NCBI GenBank assembly: GCA_900465675.1
Contig: UBJR01000013.1
Location: forward strand, 101,402-165,401
DNA from: Hyphomicrobiales bacterium
GTDB lineage: Bacteria; Pseudomonadota; Alphaproteobacteria; Rhizobiales; Rhizobiaceae
Direction of reading: 5' to 3'
DNA length: 64,000 bases
Position numbers and translations under genes: made by a program. Within the stretch, counting starts at the first letter, position 1; each line of letters opens with the position of its first letter. Positions 7,648-16,166 of the stretch are shown here, piece after piece. Under the pieces are notes generated by a model. It did not search any database. It was not told the origin of the DNA and saw only the letters and a list, made by a program, of their open reading frames with translations.

Positions 7648-8741
7648 CAGATTCCGAGCATGCTGGCGATGGTGAAAGTCTGGCGCAATGCTGCCCCATA
7701 GGAGCCGGCGCTGACCTTCTGCTTGTAGCTCGACAGGTCGGGGATGAGCTTGTGGGCGCGCATCTTTTCGTTGAACGCCATGAACCCGGTTTCCTGACCT
7801 TCGACCTCTTCAGCAATGAGCTGCATGAAGTTACCGCCCGCGATACCCTGCGGGTTGGTAGCGGACAGCGCGCCGTACTGGACCGCGGAGACAACGCGGA
7901 GGTTCGGGAAGTTCTTCTTGAGAAGATCCGAAACGTTGACGTTGAAGCTGTTGGTCGTGGTCAGAGCCGCTTCCGACGCTGGGCTCAGGGCGAGGACCAT
8001 GCGGGTTTCACGGTCAACCAGGCCGCCGGACTGTGTGACAAGCTGACCGAACAGGCTCTGAACGTCAGCGTAGATTTCGTTCGCGGTCGCTGCGATCTGG
8101 CCCGCGCCGTTGTACCAGGACGAGCCGCCGTAGGCCTTGGTGGCCGGGGTCAGCGAGGCGTTCAGGTTCGGGTCGTTCAGCAGACCGTAGTTCTGCAGCC
8201 CTGCGACGCCGAAGAAGTAGGTCAGGTTCGAGAACTTGTTCAGCATGACAGCTGCCGAGTAATCAAGTTCCGAGACCCAGTTGATGCGGGCAGCGCCGGC
8301 ACGTTCCAGTTCGCGTTCACCGTACTGCTTGATGACCTGGAACAGGTAGGCCTGACGCTGCGGCCAGTTGGTGTTGCTGGTCACGGTGCCGTTGTTGGCG
8401 TAGTCGCCGTAGGAGGATACCTCGCCGGCAGCTTCCGTGATCGGCAGCATGATCGTGTCATCGACCCATGTGCCGCGGCGCTCTTCCTTGAGGATCTGTG
8501 TTGCCTTGTTCGGGGCAAACAGAGCCTTGAAGACCTTCGGATCGACCATTGTCGTGAAGATCATCGGGACGGCAGAGTTGGGCGCGGTGGCCGCGAGCTG
8601 CGGCTGGGCGTCCATGGCAAACGCGAAGTCTGTTCCGAAGCCTTCCGGAATGTAGGACTTCACGTCAGGCAGAGTGACGCCGAGCTGCTGGAACCGAATG
8701 CTGTCCTCGGCCCAGAGCGTAGATGCTTCCTGGTAATTCAT
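7647..8741 (-). CDS. Major capsid protein (DUF2184 family)
   Basis: A protein of 364 residues. Start at ATG 8741 (MNYQEASTLWAEDSIRFQQLGV) with GGAGAG 8 nt upstream; the frame stays open further upstream but that part overlaps the cement gene out of frame. Motifs include LMAPK-equivalent FAPNKATQILKEERRG, INWVSELDYSAAVMLNKFSNLTYFFGVAGLQNYGLLNDP (about 150-190) and the C-terminal MRAHKLIPDLSSYKQKVSAGSYGAALRQ. These fit DUF2184 capsid proteins of the HK97-fold class. It follows the cement gene by 32 nt and is followed by a hairpin. Confidence 0.8.
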   Translation of the reverse strand: MNYQEASTLWAEDSIRFQQLGVTLPDVKSYIPEGFGTDFAFAMDAQPQLAATAPNSAVPMIFTTMVDPKVFKALFAPNKATQILKEERRGTWVDDTIMLPITEAAGEVSSYGDYANNGTVTSNTNWPQRQAYLFQVIKQYGERELERAGAARINWVSELDYSAAVMLNKFSNLTYFFGVAGLQNYGLLNDPNLNASLTPATKAYGGSSWYNGAGQIAATANEIYADVQSLFGQLVTQSGGLVDRETRMVLALSPASEAALTTTNSFNVNVSDLLKKNFPNLRVVSAVQYGALSATNPQGIAGGNFMQLIAEEVEGQETGFMAFNEKMRAHKLIPDLSSYKQKVSAGSYGAALRQTFTIASMLGI

Positions 8742-8773
8742 GTGGTTTCTCTCCTGATCTGGGCCGAAAGGCT

Positions 8774-9730
8774 TTAGCCGATGCCCGGCACGTTGCTGAT
8801 CTTGACGATTTCTCCCTGAGCGCCGAAGGACATGGCGTACCAGGAGGTTTCGACGTTGAGGGCCAGCACAACGGTGCCGGATACTGCGGTGCCGCCGCCG
8901 GTAGCGACAACGAAGGTCGTACCGGTGATCTGGGCGGTGACCGGTGCGCCAATGACGACGCCGGTAGCCGTGCCGCTGGACTGGATAACCGCGCCGGTGG
9001 TGATGGCAGGACCGGTCACAGAACCGCTGACCGTCATGACATACGGCGTGACGGTGATCGCGGTCGATGCAACGCTCTGCGACGGAATGTTGACCGCATA
9101 GGTGCCCGCGCCGCCCGGTGTGCCGGATAGCTGAGCAGATACGGTGGTGCCCGATGCGACGCCGGAGCCGGACACGACGGCGCCGGGGTAGATCGTGTTC
9201 GTCACGCCGGAGATGGTCAGGACGTTGCCCTGGATCGTGCCGGTACCGGTGGCGGCCGTGCCAGCCGCGATTGCGGTGGTTGCGGCAGACGTGGTGGTCG
9301 GAGCGCCGGCAGCGGCAAAGGTGACTGCACCAGTGAGGAAGTTGGCGTAGGCCTTCATGTTGGGGCGAGCTGCGGACGCACCTTCGTTCAGAACCCAAAA
9401 GTCGCCGCCCGAGAAGAGCGTCGCCTGGAACCCTGCCGGGATGAGCATGCCAGCCGGCGTCAGATAGGTCGTGATGAGACCCTGCTGAGCGCGGCCGACG
9501 AAGCCGGCAACCGGGCCGGAGCCGAAATTGTTCGCTGCACCGGGCGCACCATCGCCGTCAACCTGGCTGTAGCTGAGCCAAGCGAACTTGCCGATGACCA
9601 GACCATTCGGCCCAGCAACGATGGCGCCAGGGCCAGCCAGCTGGGAGAAGCGCGGATTTGCCGTCGCGAAGTCGCCAACCACGCCAGGAGCGGGCTGGAC
9701 CGAAACGGACGACTGAATGCCGTTAGACAT
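8774..9730 (-). CDS. Capsid cement / decoration protein (Gp24-like) with glycine-rich repeats
   Basis: A protein of 318 residues. The first 140 residues (QPAPGVVGDFATANPR, GPGAIVAGPNGLVIGKFAW, VGRAQQGLITTYLTPAGMLIPAGF) match structural cement proteins of the Gp24 type that bind capsid surfaces. A GTIQGNVLTISGV...GSGVASGTTV...GGAGTYAVN module (about 165-221) and a second, degenerate copy (about 229-278) follow. A final strand region ends LNVETSWYAMSFGAQGEIVKIS, which returns to the cement pattern. The repeats therefore look inserted before the last strand. It lies between the scaffold/protease gene and the capsid gene. Confidence 0.72.
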   Translation of the reverse strand: MSNGIQSSVSVQPAPGVVGDFATANPRFSQLAGPGAIVAGPNGLVIGKFAWLSYSQVDGDGAPGAANNFGSGPVAGFVGRAQQGLITTYLTPAGMLIPAGFQATLFSGGDFWVLNEGASAARPNMKAYANFLTGAVTFAAAGAPTTTSAATTAIAAGTAATGTGTIQGNVLTISGVTNTIYPGAVVSGSGVASGTTVSAQLSGTPGGAGTYAVNIPSQSVASTAITVTPYVMTVSGSVTGPAITTGAVIQSSGTATGVVIGAPVTAQITGTTFVVATGGGTAVSGTVVLALNVETSWYAMSFGAQGEIVKISNVPGIG

Positions 9731-9760
9731 GTCGGGTTCCTTTCACTGTGTGTGGGTGGG

Positions 9761-10375
9761 TTAACGGATGCTGATGCCGATGCGCCCCGTCTCCGGGAAG
9801 CGTTCTGCAAAGCTGTTGGCCTTGGCACTGTCCATCGCCAGACGGGGCGACTGGTGGCGCTGCTGACCTGGCTTCGGGATCATTTCGAGGATGGTCCGGT
9901 AGGCGGAGGGGTGGACATCCTTGACCGAGCGGCCCTGAGCCTCGATAGCAGCCTTGTAGACGTCGCCGGCAGAGTCGAAAGCGACAGCGAGATCACCGAC
10001 CCACGGGCGAACAAAGCGCTCTGCTTCGCGGATGTCCGCCTGATGCTTGCGTTCGTTGGCGACCGCGGAGGAAACGGACGTCTTGATGGCGGCGTCCATG
10101 GCTTCCTTCGAGACGCTCTCGTCGTCAGCCTTGCCGTCGTCATCATCTTCATCGTCGGCCTTCTTCTTGGCCTCTGCTTCCTCGTCTTCAGCCTTCTTCT
10201 TGGCTTCTTCCGCAGCTTCGTCGTCCGCCTTCTTTTTGGCGTCGTCGTCTTCGTCGTTGGCCTTGCCAGCGGTCAGCATCTCGTCGATGGCCTTGAAGTC
10301 CTCGGCCGAGACCTTTTCCTTGATACGCTCCATCAGGCCTTCATCTCGGGCCCGATCCTTTGCCTTTGCAGCCAT
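9761..10375 (-). CDS. Nested in-frame scaffold protein (C/Nu3-like arrangement)
   Basis: Inside the fusion gene an ATG at 10375 (MAAKAKDRARDEG) is preceded by AAGGAG at 10382-10387, exactly 6 nt away, in the same frame. The start falls between the DUF2213 domain and the charged helix region. Translation from here gives a 204-residue scaffold-like product without the enzyme domains. The layout matches the known lambda C/Nu3 nested protease-scaffold genes. The internal start is read from sequence; its use is inferred. Confidence 0.62.
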   Translation of the reverse strand: MAAKAKDRARDEGLMERIKEKVSAEDFKAIDEMLTAGKANDEDDDAKKKADDEAAEEAKKKAEDEEAEAKKKADDEDDDDGKADDESVSKEAMDAAIKTSVSSAVANERKHQADIREAERFVRPWVGDLAVAFDSAGDVYKAAIEAQGRSVKDVHPSAYRTILEMIPKPGQQRHQSPRLAMDSAKANSFAERFPETGRIGISIR

Positions 10376-11608
10376 CGTTGGCTCCTTCTCTTCGTCATGG
10401 GCCGGGGCCCGTTTAACCCCGCCAGCCGGGAGGCCGCTGTTGGGAGTGGTTGCCGCCAAGCCGGCGGGAAGATTGTCCTGGACGAGGACGTCACCGCCCG
10501 CCCTGCCCTTCTCGACGAGGGCGACGTGGTTGGCCCGTATCTCTGTCATGCGCCCGTCGAAGTTCTGGCCATCGGGGCCGACACCGGGAGACATGACCGG
10601 GACATACCGATAGGAGCTCGACAGCTCGCGCTGTTCGCCGCTCTCGATGAGACTGATCGCCTCGCCGTCCCAGATGGTCAGCGGGGCTTTGAGATACGGC
10701 GGATCGAACACGACGCCGTCGCCGATCGCGCCCACCACGATCTCGCGCGGATGCTGGTCGGCCTTGACGCCTTTGTGGATGATCAGCACCGGCTTGCCGG
10801 CGAACGTCTCAGCGCCTTTTGCAAGCTCTTCCGGGTCACGGTAGAGATTGTAGACGCGCTCAGGTTCGAGCCCGAGGGACTGCCATCCGGGAATTTCCTT
10901 GCCGAAGTAGGGGCAGACGTTTGCCTTCGAGATCGGCGTGATTTCCACTCGCAGATGACCGTCGGCGTCCTTGGAGCGGACTGACGCCCGATCGAGGGCG
11001 AAACCATCGCTGGCGTGCCCTGCCTCGACGTCGTCCTCTACTATCCATTTCAGAAAGCCGTCCCGCAGCACCGCCCAGTCCTCGGGTGTCATGTCGGCCG
11101 TGATGCCGAGTTGGTTGTTCAACGTCTGGCGCACCGACGGATGCATCGGCTCCGGGAGTTGATCCATCGGGCACCAGGCGAAGCCGGAATGCTCCTCGTT
11201 CAGATCGGGAACGAATTTCGCCGGCACGATCTGGGCGAACGTGTAGAACGCCATCCTGTTTGGCGTCAGGCACACATCCAGCAACTTCATGGTGTGGGCG
11301 CTTTCGGGGATGACCTTCATCTCCTCGTGCGCTTCGCGGTCGGCGGTCTGTTCCGGCGTTTCTCCGGCCTCACCCTTGCCACCAGGAAGAGCCCAATGGC
11401 CGGCGTAGTTCGTTTCGGTCGAGGACCGGCGCAGGAGCAGCACATCGCCATCGGGGGCAACGTAAAGGATGCCGGCGGCGATACCTGCGGTGGCGTCTTC
11501 TGCAACGAATTCCTTGCCTACACTCTGTGGAATGCCCAGCGTGCTGTGTCCGGCCGCCGCAGCGAACATGGCTTTGCTCTGCGCGGCTGATACAGGCGGC
11601 ATTGGCAT
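9761..11608 (-). CDS. Nudix - DUF2213 - scaffold-like fusion protein (putative prohead protease)
   Basis: A protein of 615 residues in three parts. Residues about 40-150 form a Nudix domain. The Nudix box at 77-99 follows G-x5-E-x7-RE-x2-EE with E83, R91, E92, E95 and E96 present; only the last Gly is replaced by Lys (98). Residues about 200-370 match DUF2213, with a HKGV segment, ELSSSYRY and NHVALVEKGRAG. This is a protease-like arrangement in head operons. Residues about 412-510 are extremely charged (runs of KKKADDE) and should be a coiled-coil scaffold. The gene sits where a protease/scaffold is expected, upstream of cement and capsid genes. Protease activity is inferred, not shown. Confidence 0.72.
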   Translation of the reverse strand: MPMPPVSAAQSKAMFAAAAGHSTLGIPQSVGKEFVAEDATAGIAAGILYVAPDGDVLLLRRSSTETNYAGHWALPGGKGEAGETPEQTADREAHEEMKVIPESAHTMKLLDVCLTPNRMAFYTFAQIVPAKFVPDLNEEHSGFAWCPMDQLPEPMHPSVRQTLNNQLGITADMTPEDWAVLRDGFLKWIVEDDVEAGHASDGFALDRASVRSKDADGHLRVEITPISKANVCPYFGKEIPGWQSLGLEPERVYNLYRDPEELAKGAETFAGKPVLIIHKGVKADQHPREIVVGAIGDGVVFDPPYLKAPLTIWDGEAISLIESGEQRELSSSYRYVPVMSPGVGPDGQNFDGRMTEIRANHVALVEKGRAGGDVLVQDNLPAGLAATTPNSGLPAGGVKRAPAHDEEKEPTMAAKAKDRARDEGLMERIKEKVSAEDFKAIDEMLTAGKANDEDDDAKKKADDEAAEEAKKKAEDEEAEAKKKADDEDDDDGKADDESVSKEAMDAAIKTSVSSAVANERKHQADIREAERFVRPWVGDLAVAFDSAGDVYKAAIEAQGRSVKDVHPSAYRTILEMIPKPGQQRHQSPRLAMDSAKANSFAERFPETGRIGISIR

Positions 11609-11635
11609 TCCCTCAAATTGTCGGATGATCAGTTT

Positions 11636-11842
11636 CTAGATGCCTGCCTCAAAAGCGGCAGTCGTCTGCGCTCGCCATGTGGCACGCTCTTCGTCAGTTG
11701 GTCCGCGAGTGACGCAAATTGAAAGCTTCTCAAGGGTTCGCATCAATTGCCTAGCGAGCATCGCCATATCGTCATCCGGATCAGCGTTCGGCCTGTCGAG
11801 CACCTTGTCAGCAAGAAGGTAAGCATGCGTGAGCTCGTCCAT
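11636..11842 (-). CDS. Small protein of unknown function (68 aa)
   Basis: Start placed at ATG 11842 (MDELTHAYLLADKVLDRPNADPDDD) with GAGG 8 nt upstream; the frame is open to 11902. A helical, acidic N-terminal half is followed by MLARQLMRTLEKL and a C-terminal TWRAQTTAAFEAGI. It lies between two head genes in the same operon, 28 nt before the Nudix fusion gene. No family recognised. Confidence 0.5.
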   Translation of the reverse strand: MDELTHAYLLADKVLDRPNADPDDDMAMLARQLMRTLEKLSICVTRGPTDEERATWRAQTTAAFEAGI

Positions 11843-11867
11843 CACAATAGCCTCGAATGTGCTGACC

Positions 11868-12053
11868 TTACTCGGCCAACGACTTGACGACGTCCCCGGC
11901 ATCCTTGGCGAGGCGCTTCACCTTCGTCACTGTGTACGGCTCGTCCTTGTCCACCAGTGCGCCGCCAAGCGTCACAACATCGACGGCCACTGACACAGGA
12001 AGCGTGACGACATCAACTGCGGCACGCGCGGTGCGAGAGAAGAATTCGAGCAT
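11868..12053 (-). CDS. Small protein with one hydrophobic segment (61 aa)
   Basis: Starts at ATG 12053 (MLEFFSRTARAAVDVV), overlapping the stop of the Mu-F-like head gene (TAATG). A hydrophobic stretch of about 20 residues (VDVVTLPVSVAVDVVTLGGALV) is followed by a charged tail KRLAKDAGDVVKSL. It may associate with membranes or be a small amphipathic structural peptide. The neighbouring genes are head-assembly genes. Function unknown. Confidence 0.5.
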   Translation of the reverse strand: MLEFFSRTARAAVDVVTLPVSVAVDVVTLGGALVDKDEPYTVTKVKRLAKDAGDVVKSLAE

Positions 12054-12877
12054 TACGAAAATCCCTTTACGACTGGTTTTCCGACGCACTTACAGTTGGG
12101 CAGTTCGCCCGGCTGGATGTATCGGCGCACCTTTGGATCTGGATCGAACCAGCCCTTGGCGACCCTGTAGCGCGTGCGCTCCTGGCCAGCCTTCACATGC
12201 GTGGGGCGCTTGGTCTTGCCGGCATGCGAGTGAAGCCATTCGGCTTCGTCGATGCCAGCTTCGCCCAGGCGAGCTCGGTTGAAAGCGCTGGTGGCCTTCT
12301 CGTTCTGGTCCCGTGCGATGAAGTCCGCACGCCGCCGGGTGATCCCGAACCGCGCCTGCAGATCTTTCGAGAGCTGGCCCATATCGCGCCCGGTCTGCAC
12401 CGATCGCATGACCATGCCTTCCATCTCAGTGAAATACTGGGACGGGATGCTCTTGATCAGGCTGACGTTCTGGTTGACGGTGGCGTCGAGCACGTCCCTC
12501 ATCACCGGCGTCATCTGGAAGTCGATGGCGATCCCACCGTCTTTCAAGATTTTCTTCAGCTGGTCCGTCGATCTTTTCTCTACCGCGTGGCCGAACCACT
12601 CAGCGAGCTTGACCGAAGCGACGTCGAATTTCTCGATCCAGCGGTCCGCCAGTTCCTTCATGGTCCTGCGCAGCGCATCTGCCGGCGTCTCGTCCATCGC
12701 CATTCTCGGCTCGTTCTTCCGATACGAAGCCTTGAGGAAATAGACCACGCTGGCCTGCATTTCGGAGATGAGCCTGTCGAGCTTGCGCTGGTATTCAGCC
12801 GTCAGTGCCGCGCTGGGGCGGACGGGCTTCAGGACCTTCTCGGCCCTGTCCCTTTTCCTGCGTTCCGTGCTGGCCAT
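12053..12877 (-). CDS. Minor head protein, phage Mu F-like / SPP1 gp7 family
   Basis: About 274 residues from ATG 12877; a TTG start at 12898 with GGAGAG before it is an equal alternative. The C-terminal third has the full family signature: RRADFIARDQNEKATSAFNRAR, then GIDEAEWLHSHAGKTKRPTH, then a Trp-Phe-Asp-Pro-Asp segment, and PGELPNCKC at the end. These proteins sit with the portal and help head assembly and DNA injection. The gene follows the portal gene, as usual, after a gap of about 100 nt. Confidence 0.82.
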   Translation of the reverse strand: MASTERRKRDRAEKVLKPVRPSAALTAEYQRKLDRLISEMQASVVYFLKASYRKNEPRMAMDETPADALRRTMKELADRWIEKFDVASVKLAEWFGHAVEKRSTDQLKKILKDGGIAIDFQMTPVMRDVLDATVNQNVSLIKSIPSQYFTEMEGMVMRSVQTGRDMGQLSKDLQARFGITRRRADFIARDQNEKATSAFNRARLGEAGIDEAEWLHSHAGKTKRPTHVKAGQERTRYRVAKGWFDPDPKVRRYIQPGELPNCKCVGKPVVKGFS

Positions 12878-12978
12878 CTTCAGGCTTTCGTTCAACAAGG
12901 CTCTCCGGCATCTCCCTTTCGGGAGACCGGCGCGCGTTGATGATGTCCCAGAGGAGAAGTTTGATCACTTCGGTTCAA

Positions 12979-14604
12979 TCACTCGGCGGCTTCCTTATCG
13001 AACAGCCCATTGATCGGATGGCCGCCTTTCGGCTCAAGGCCTTCTTCCTCCTCATCGAGAAGATCAGGCGCATCATCCGCATCTGCGGGGCTCAGGTTCT
13101 GATACAGGCTATCCGGATCGTTGGCCAGCCGGCCGCGCACCTCATCGGGCGATACCACGCCCTCATCGATGTAGATCTGATCTGTCTCTGCTTCTGCCTT
13201 GCGCGCTTCTGCCAATTCCTTCTCGGTCAGCGAGAACAACGGCTCGAACTGAAAAACGATCGCGTCGTCCACCTCACCGAAGAGGGAAAGCTGGACGAAG
13301 TCGATCACCTTCGTCAGGTTGTCGCGGAAGAATGCTTCCTGGTACGCGCCGATCGTATCGTAAAACACCCGGATTTCACCCTCAGACGAGGCGTTGAGAC
13401 CGGATGGCGTGATGCCAAGCAGCTTGATCAGAGGGATGCCCGAGACGGCCGCCATGTGCTCTTGCGATTGGGCCTGAAGCGCGTCCAGGCTGGTTAGCGG
13501 CGCGGAGACGTTGTCAAACTCCTCCTCGTTCTTGTCGACCATGAACAACCCGCGGTTATTGCGCAGGTTGTTGAACAGCGCAGCGCGGGCCATTTCCGCT
13601 TCCATGCCGCCGCCCTGCAGGACCGAGGACATATTCGTCTTCAGCACGAACACCGAGAACGCCGAGATAATGTCGTTGACGCTCTGGCGGGTCTGCAACC
13701 AGTTATCCACGTAGGGCTTGGCCATCTGGGTCATGGCCAGTCCGCCGAAGGAATATGCCGGCTTCAGCAGATCCGGAACCGGGCGCCCAATGAACGGCAG
13801 CAGGCGCGAGACGTGAACCTGCTTGCCCATCACGAACCACATGTCCGGATTGTACCAGTCGGCTTTGAGCGGATCGTTCGAATTGTAGTTGGTCGGGTAG
13901 GTCCAGACTGCTTCGACGGCTCGCAGCGCCATGACTGGCTTCTTCTCGCTCACCTTCGCCTTGCTGGTCTTGTCCTTGCCGTCACCGATCGAAAGCTTGA
14001 GCTCAACCGGATCGTCCGAATCCCCCGTGTCAATGTAGAGGTGAGCACGGCCGAAGAAGCCATCCTGCTCGGCGATGGCCTTGAAGACCTCGCGGACGTT
14101 GAGCCTGTCCATCTCCTGGACGATCTTGGCAATCTTGTCGGCGCGGGCTTCGTCGTTCTTGTTGTCGTCATCGCCATCGTCTGCCGAGGTGATGCGAATC
14201 CACTTGCGCGTCATCTCCTGCGCAATGGTCTCGACGATACGTCGATACTCCGGCCGCTGGGCTAGCTCGGCCAGGTACGGGTAGCCGAGGAACTCCAGAC
14301 CCTCGGTGAAGGCGTATCCGTTCGGCCCCCAATACGATCCGGCCCATGTCGATGCCGCCGCGATGTTACTGTCCATCGCCAGTTCCGGCAGCTCCTGCGC
14401 CTCCATCTGCGCCTTGACGAAGGGAGGTACCACCGCCGGCTTGAACGGCTTGGGCTGCGGCTCACCGTTGTTCAGTGAGCGCCCGACGGCCAACTCCGAT
14501 ATGCGCATCACCTGACGCTCGGGCTTCGCTTCCACGGGCTTCTCTACCGGAATGGCAGTCTTACCCGTCAGTCTAGCCCACAGGCCGCGCTTACGTTCCG
14601 TCAT
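12979..14604 (-). CDS. Portal protein (DUF1073 / PF06381)
   Basis: A protein of 541 residues. Recognisable parts are WAGSYWGPNGYAFTEGLEFLGYPYLAELAQRPEYR (about 68-103), the LPFIGRPVPDLLKPAYSFGGLAM segment, SGIPLIKLLGITPSGLNASSEGEIRVFYD and an acidic C-terminus. This is the DUF1073 portal family, which forms the dodecameric DNA gate. It lies directly after terminase and overlaps it by 4 nt (ATGA). Some databases now label this family 'anti-CBASS Acb1-like'; the gene order here argues for a portal. Confidence 0.82.
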   Translation of the reverse strand: MTERKRGLWARLTGKTAIPVEKPVEAKPERQVMRISELAVGRSLNNGEPQPKPFKPAVVPPFVKAQMEAQELPELAMDSNIAAASTWAGSYWGPNGYAFTEGLEFLGYPYLAELAQRPEYRRIVETIAQEMTRKWIRITSADDGDDDNKNDEARADKIAKIVQEMDRLNVREVFKAIAEQDGFFGRAHLYIDTGDSDDPVELKLSIGDGKDKTSKAKVSEKKPVMALRAVEAVWTYPTNYNSNDPLKADWYNPDMWFVMGKQVHVSRLLPFIGRPVPDLLKPAYSFGGLAMTQMAKPYVDNWLQTRQSVNDIISAFSVFVLKTNMSSVLQGGGMEAEMARAALFNNLRNNRGLFMVDKNEEEFDNVSAPLTSLDALQAQSQEHMAAVSGIPLIKLLGITPSGLNASSEGEIRVFYDTIGAYQEAFFRDNLTKVIDFVQLSLFGEVDDAIVFQFEPLFSLTEKELAEARKAEAETDQIYIDEGVVSPDEVRGRLANDPDSLYQNLSPADADDAPDLLDEEEEGLEPKGGHPINGLFDKEAAE

Positions 14605-16166
14605 CGGCCCATCGGTCTCATCTGTGAGGCGTTGATGGCCTCTTGCGAAATTTTCATCGGCGACCGCCCAAGCGCCAGCTCATTGAGAGCATCAGCGAAG
14701 GCGTCCACCTGGTCATCGAATTTAGCATTGGGGAACGAGCACACCTCATCGAGGAAGGCTTCATTCCATGGACCGCGGACAAGCTTCACGTTGCCCGCTT
14801 CCGCTTGGGCGGATGCAGGTCGGGCGCGCGTCGCCTTGTCGCCGGTAATCGTCTCGACCTTCACGTTGTAGCCGGCCAGCAGCTTGACCTTCGTGGCAGC
14901 ATCCGACTTGCCAGCGGCGCCAGGGTCTTGCGGCATGCGGATCGTGACCGGTATGCCGTCCTGCGATGCTGTGTTCTTCAGCGTCTTCTCGACATCGGAC
15001 GGCGACCATCGATCGCGGCGCACATCCTCGACGTAGAATGTCCCGTTGATGTGCAGCATCTTGAGGCCGACGGTCCAGTCAGGCTGTTGCCCCGGCTTCG
15101 GCTTGGACGCCGCGAAGTCCCATGCCCTGCAGCGCTTGCCACCTGACGGCACTGCGTCGACGATCTCGAAGTCCGAGCGCTGGAACATACCGCCGGAACG
15201 CGGTGTTGGCCGCTGCTGATATTGACCGGCATAGGCATACGAACCCTTGGCTTTCTTGAGCCTTTCGATCTCGGTGCGCGGGAAGCGCTCCTCGAACAGC
15301 AGCTCGCCTTCCTGGGTGCGGGGATCTTCGAAGAAGACTTCCCCGTCCACGATAGTCTTGCAGGCCCTATCCGGCTCGAACTCCATCGGGAGGTTCAGGT
15401 GGATGAAGCCGATATCGAGTTCCAGCGCGACCGCTGCCACGTCCTGGGCGTGAAGACGCTGCATGATGATGACGATGGCCGATGAGGTCACATCGTTCAA
15501 ACGGTCTGAAATACCCTCTCGGAAGATACGAACCGCAGTCTGGCGCTCAGTGTCGCTTTCCGCCGTCTCTGTGGAATGCGGATCGTCGATCTTCACCCGG
15601 TCGCCACGGCCGCCGGTCATTGAACTGAATGGGCGAGCTTCGCTGAAGCCGTTGCCCGTGTTTTCGAACTTGCCCTTCGAGTTCTGATCGTCGCGCAGCT
15701 TGAGATGCCACAGCGTCTGGAACTTCGGGCTCTCCACCAGCCGGCGGAGCTTGATGTTATCGCGCAGCACGTTCGGCTGGCTGTATGAGGTCGCGAGAAC
15801 CTGAATATCCGGCCGCTCGCACGGTCCCCACTCCCAGGCGGTCCAGAAGACCATCAGGAGCGATTTCATCATCCCCGGCGGGACGGTCATCATCAGGAAC
15901 TGGATACGACCGTCGGTGACCGCCTCCAGATGACTGCACATCGCGCGCAGCGCCCATCCGAACTTCAGCTCACGCTTCGGTTCCAGAACAGCCCAGAACT
16001 CGGTAATGAACCCTTCGAGCGTTCGGCAGCGTTCCCGAATCCGTTCAGCGTTTAGCCGTGTCTGCTCCTGCTCGGCGAGTTCAGCTCTCCGCTTCCTCTC
16101 CGCCCGGATCGCCCTCATCATCTCCGCTGGCGGCGGCAAGCGGGCCGAAGATGGCTTCGAGTGCAT
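14601..16166 (-). CDS. Terminase large subunit
   Basis: Up to 521 residues; ATGs at 16121 and 16118 are alternative starts because the first lacks a Shine-Dalgarno and overlaps the small subunit gene by 86 nt. The ATPase part has a Walker A variant VPPGMMKSLL (about residue 95) and an IVIIMQRLHAQD strand typical of TIGR01630-like terminases. The C-terminal nuclease part (RNase H fold) has CRAWDFAAS and the final acidic DDQVDAFADAL. It cuts and pumps DNA through the portal. Order small subunit-large subunit-portal is standard. Confidence 0.88.
   Translation of the reverse strand: MHSKPSSARLPPPAEMMRAIRAERKRRAELAEQEQTRLNAERIRERCRTLEGFITEFWAVLEPKRELKFGWALRAMCSHLEAVTDGRIQFLMMTVPPGMMKSLLMVFWTAWEWGPCERPDIQVLATSYSQPNVLRDNIKLRRLVESPKFQTLWHLKLRDDQNSKGKFENTGNGFSEARPFSSMTGGRGDRVKIDDPHSTETAESDTERQTAVRIFREGISDRLNDVTSSAIVIIMQRLHAQDVAAVALELDIGFIHLNLPMEFEPDRACKTIVDGEVFFEDPRTQEGELLFEERFPRTEIERLKKAKGSYAYAGQYQQRPTPRSGGMFQRSDFEIVDAVPSGGKRCRAWDFAASKPKPGQQPDWTVGLKMLHINGTFYVEDVRRDRWSPSDVEKTLKNTASQDGIPVTIRMPQDPGAAGKSDAATKVKLLAGYNVKVETITGDKATRARPASAQAEAGNVKLVRGPWNEAFLDEVCSFPNAKFDDQVDAFADALNELALGRSPMKISQEAINASQMRPMGR

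Noticed and set aside
7602..8777. 391-codon plus-strand frame opposite the capsid gene
   Set aside because: Antisense to the DUF2184 capsid gene, no motif or ribosome binding site.
7647..9398. Extended 583-codon version of the capsid gene
   Set aside because: The added N-terminus is out-of-frame reading of the cement gene. The ATG at 8741 has a good Shine-Dalgarno and gives normal capsid size.
12979..14604. Anti-CBASS Acb1-like function for the DUF1073 protein
   Set aside because: Some databases use this name for the family. Size, position after terminase and overlap with it all fit a portal protein, so no anti-defence claim is made.
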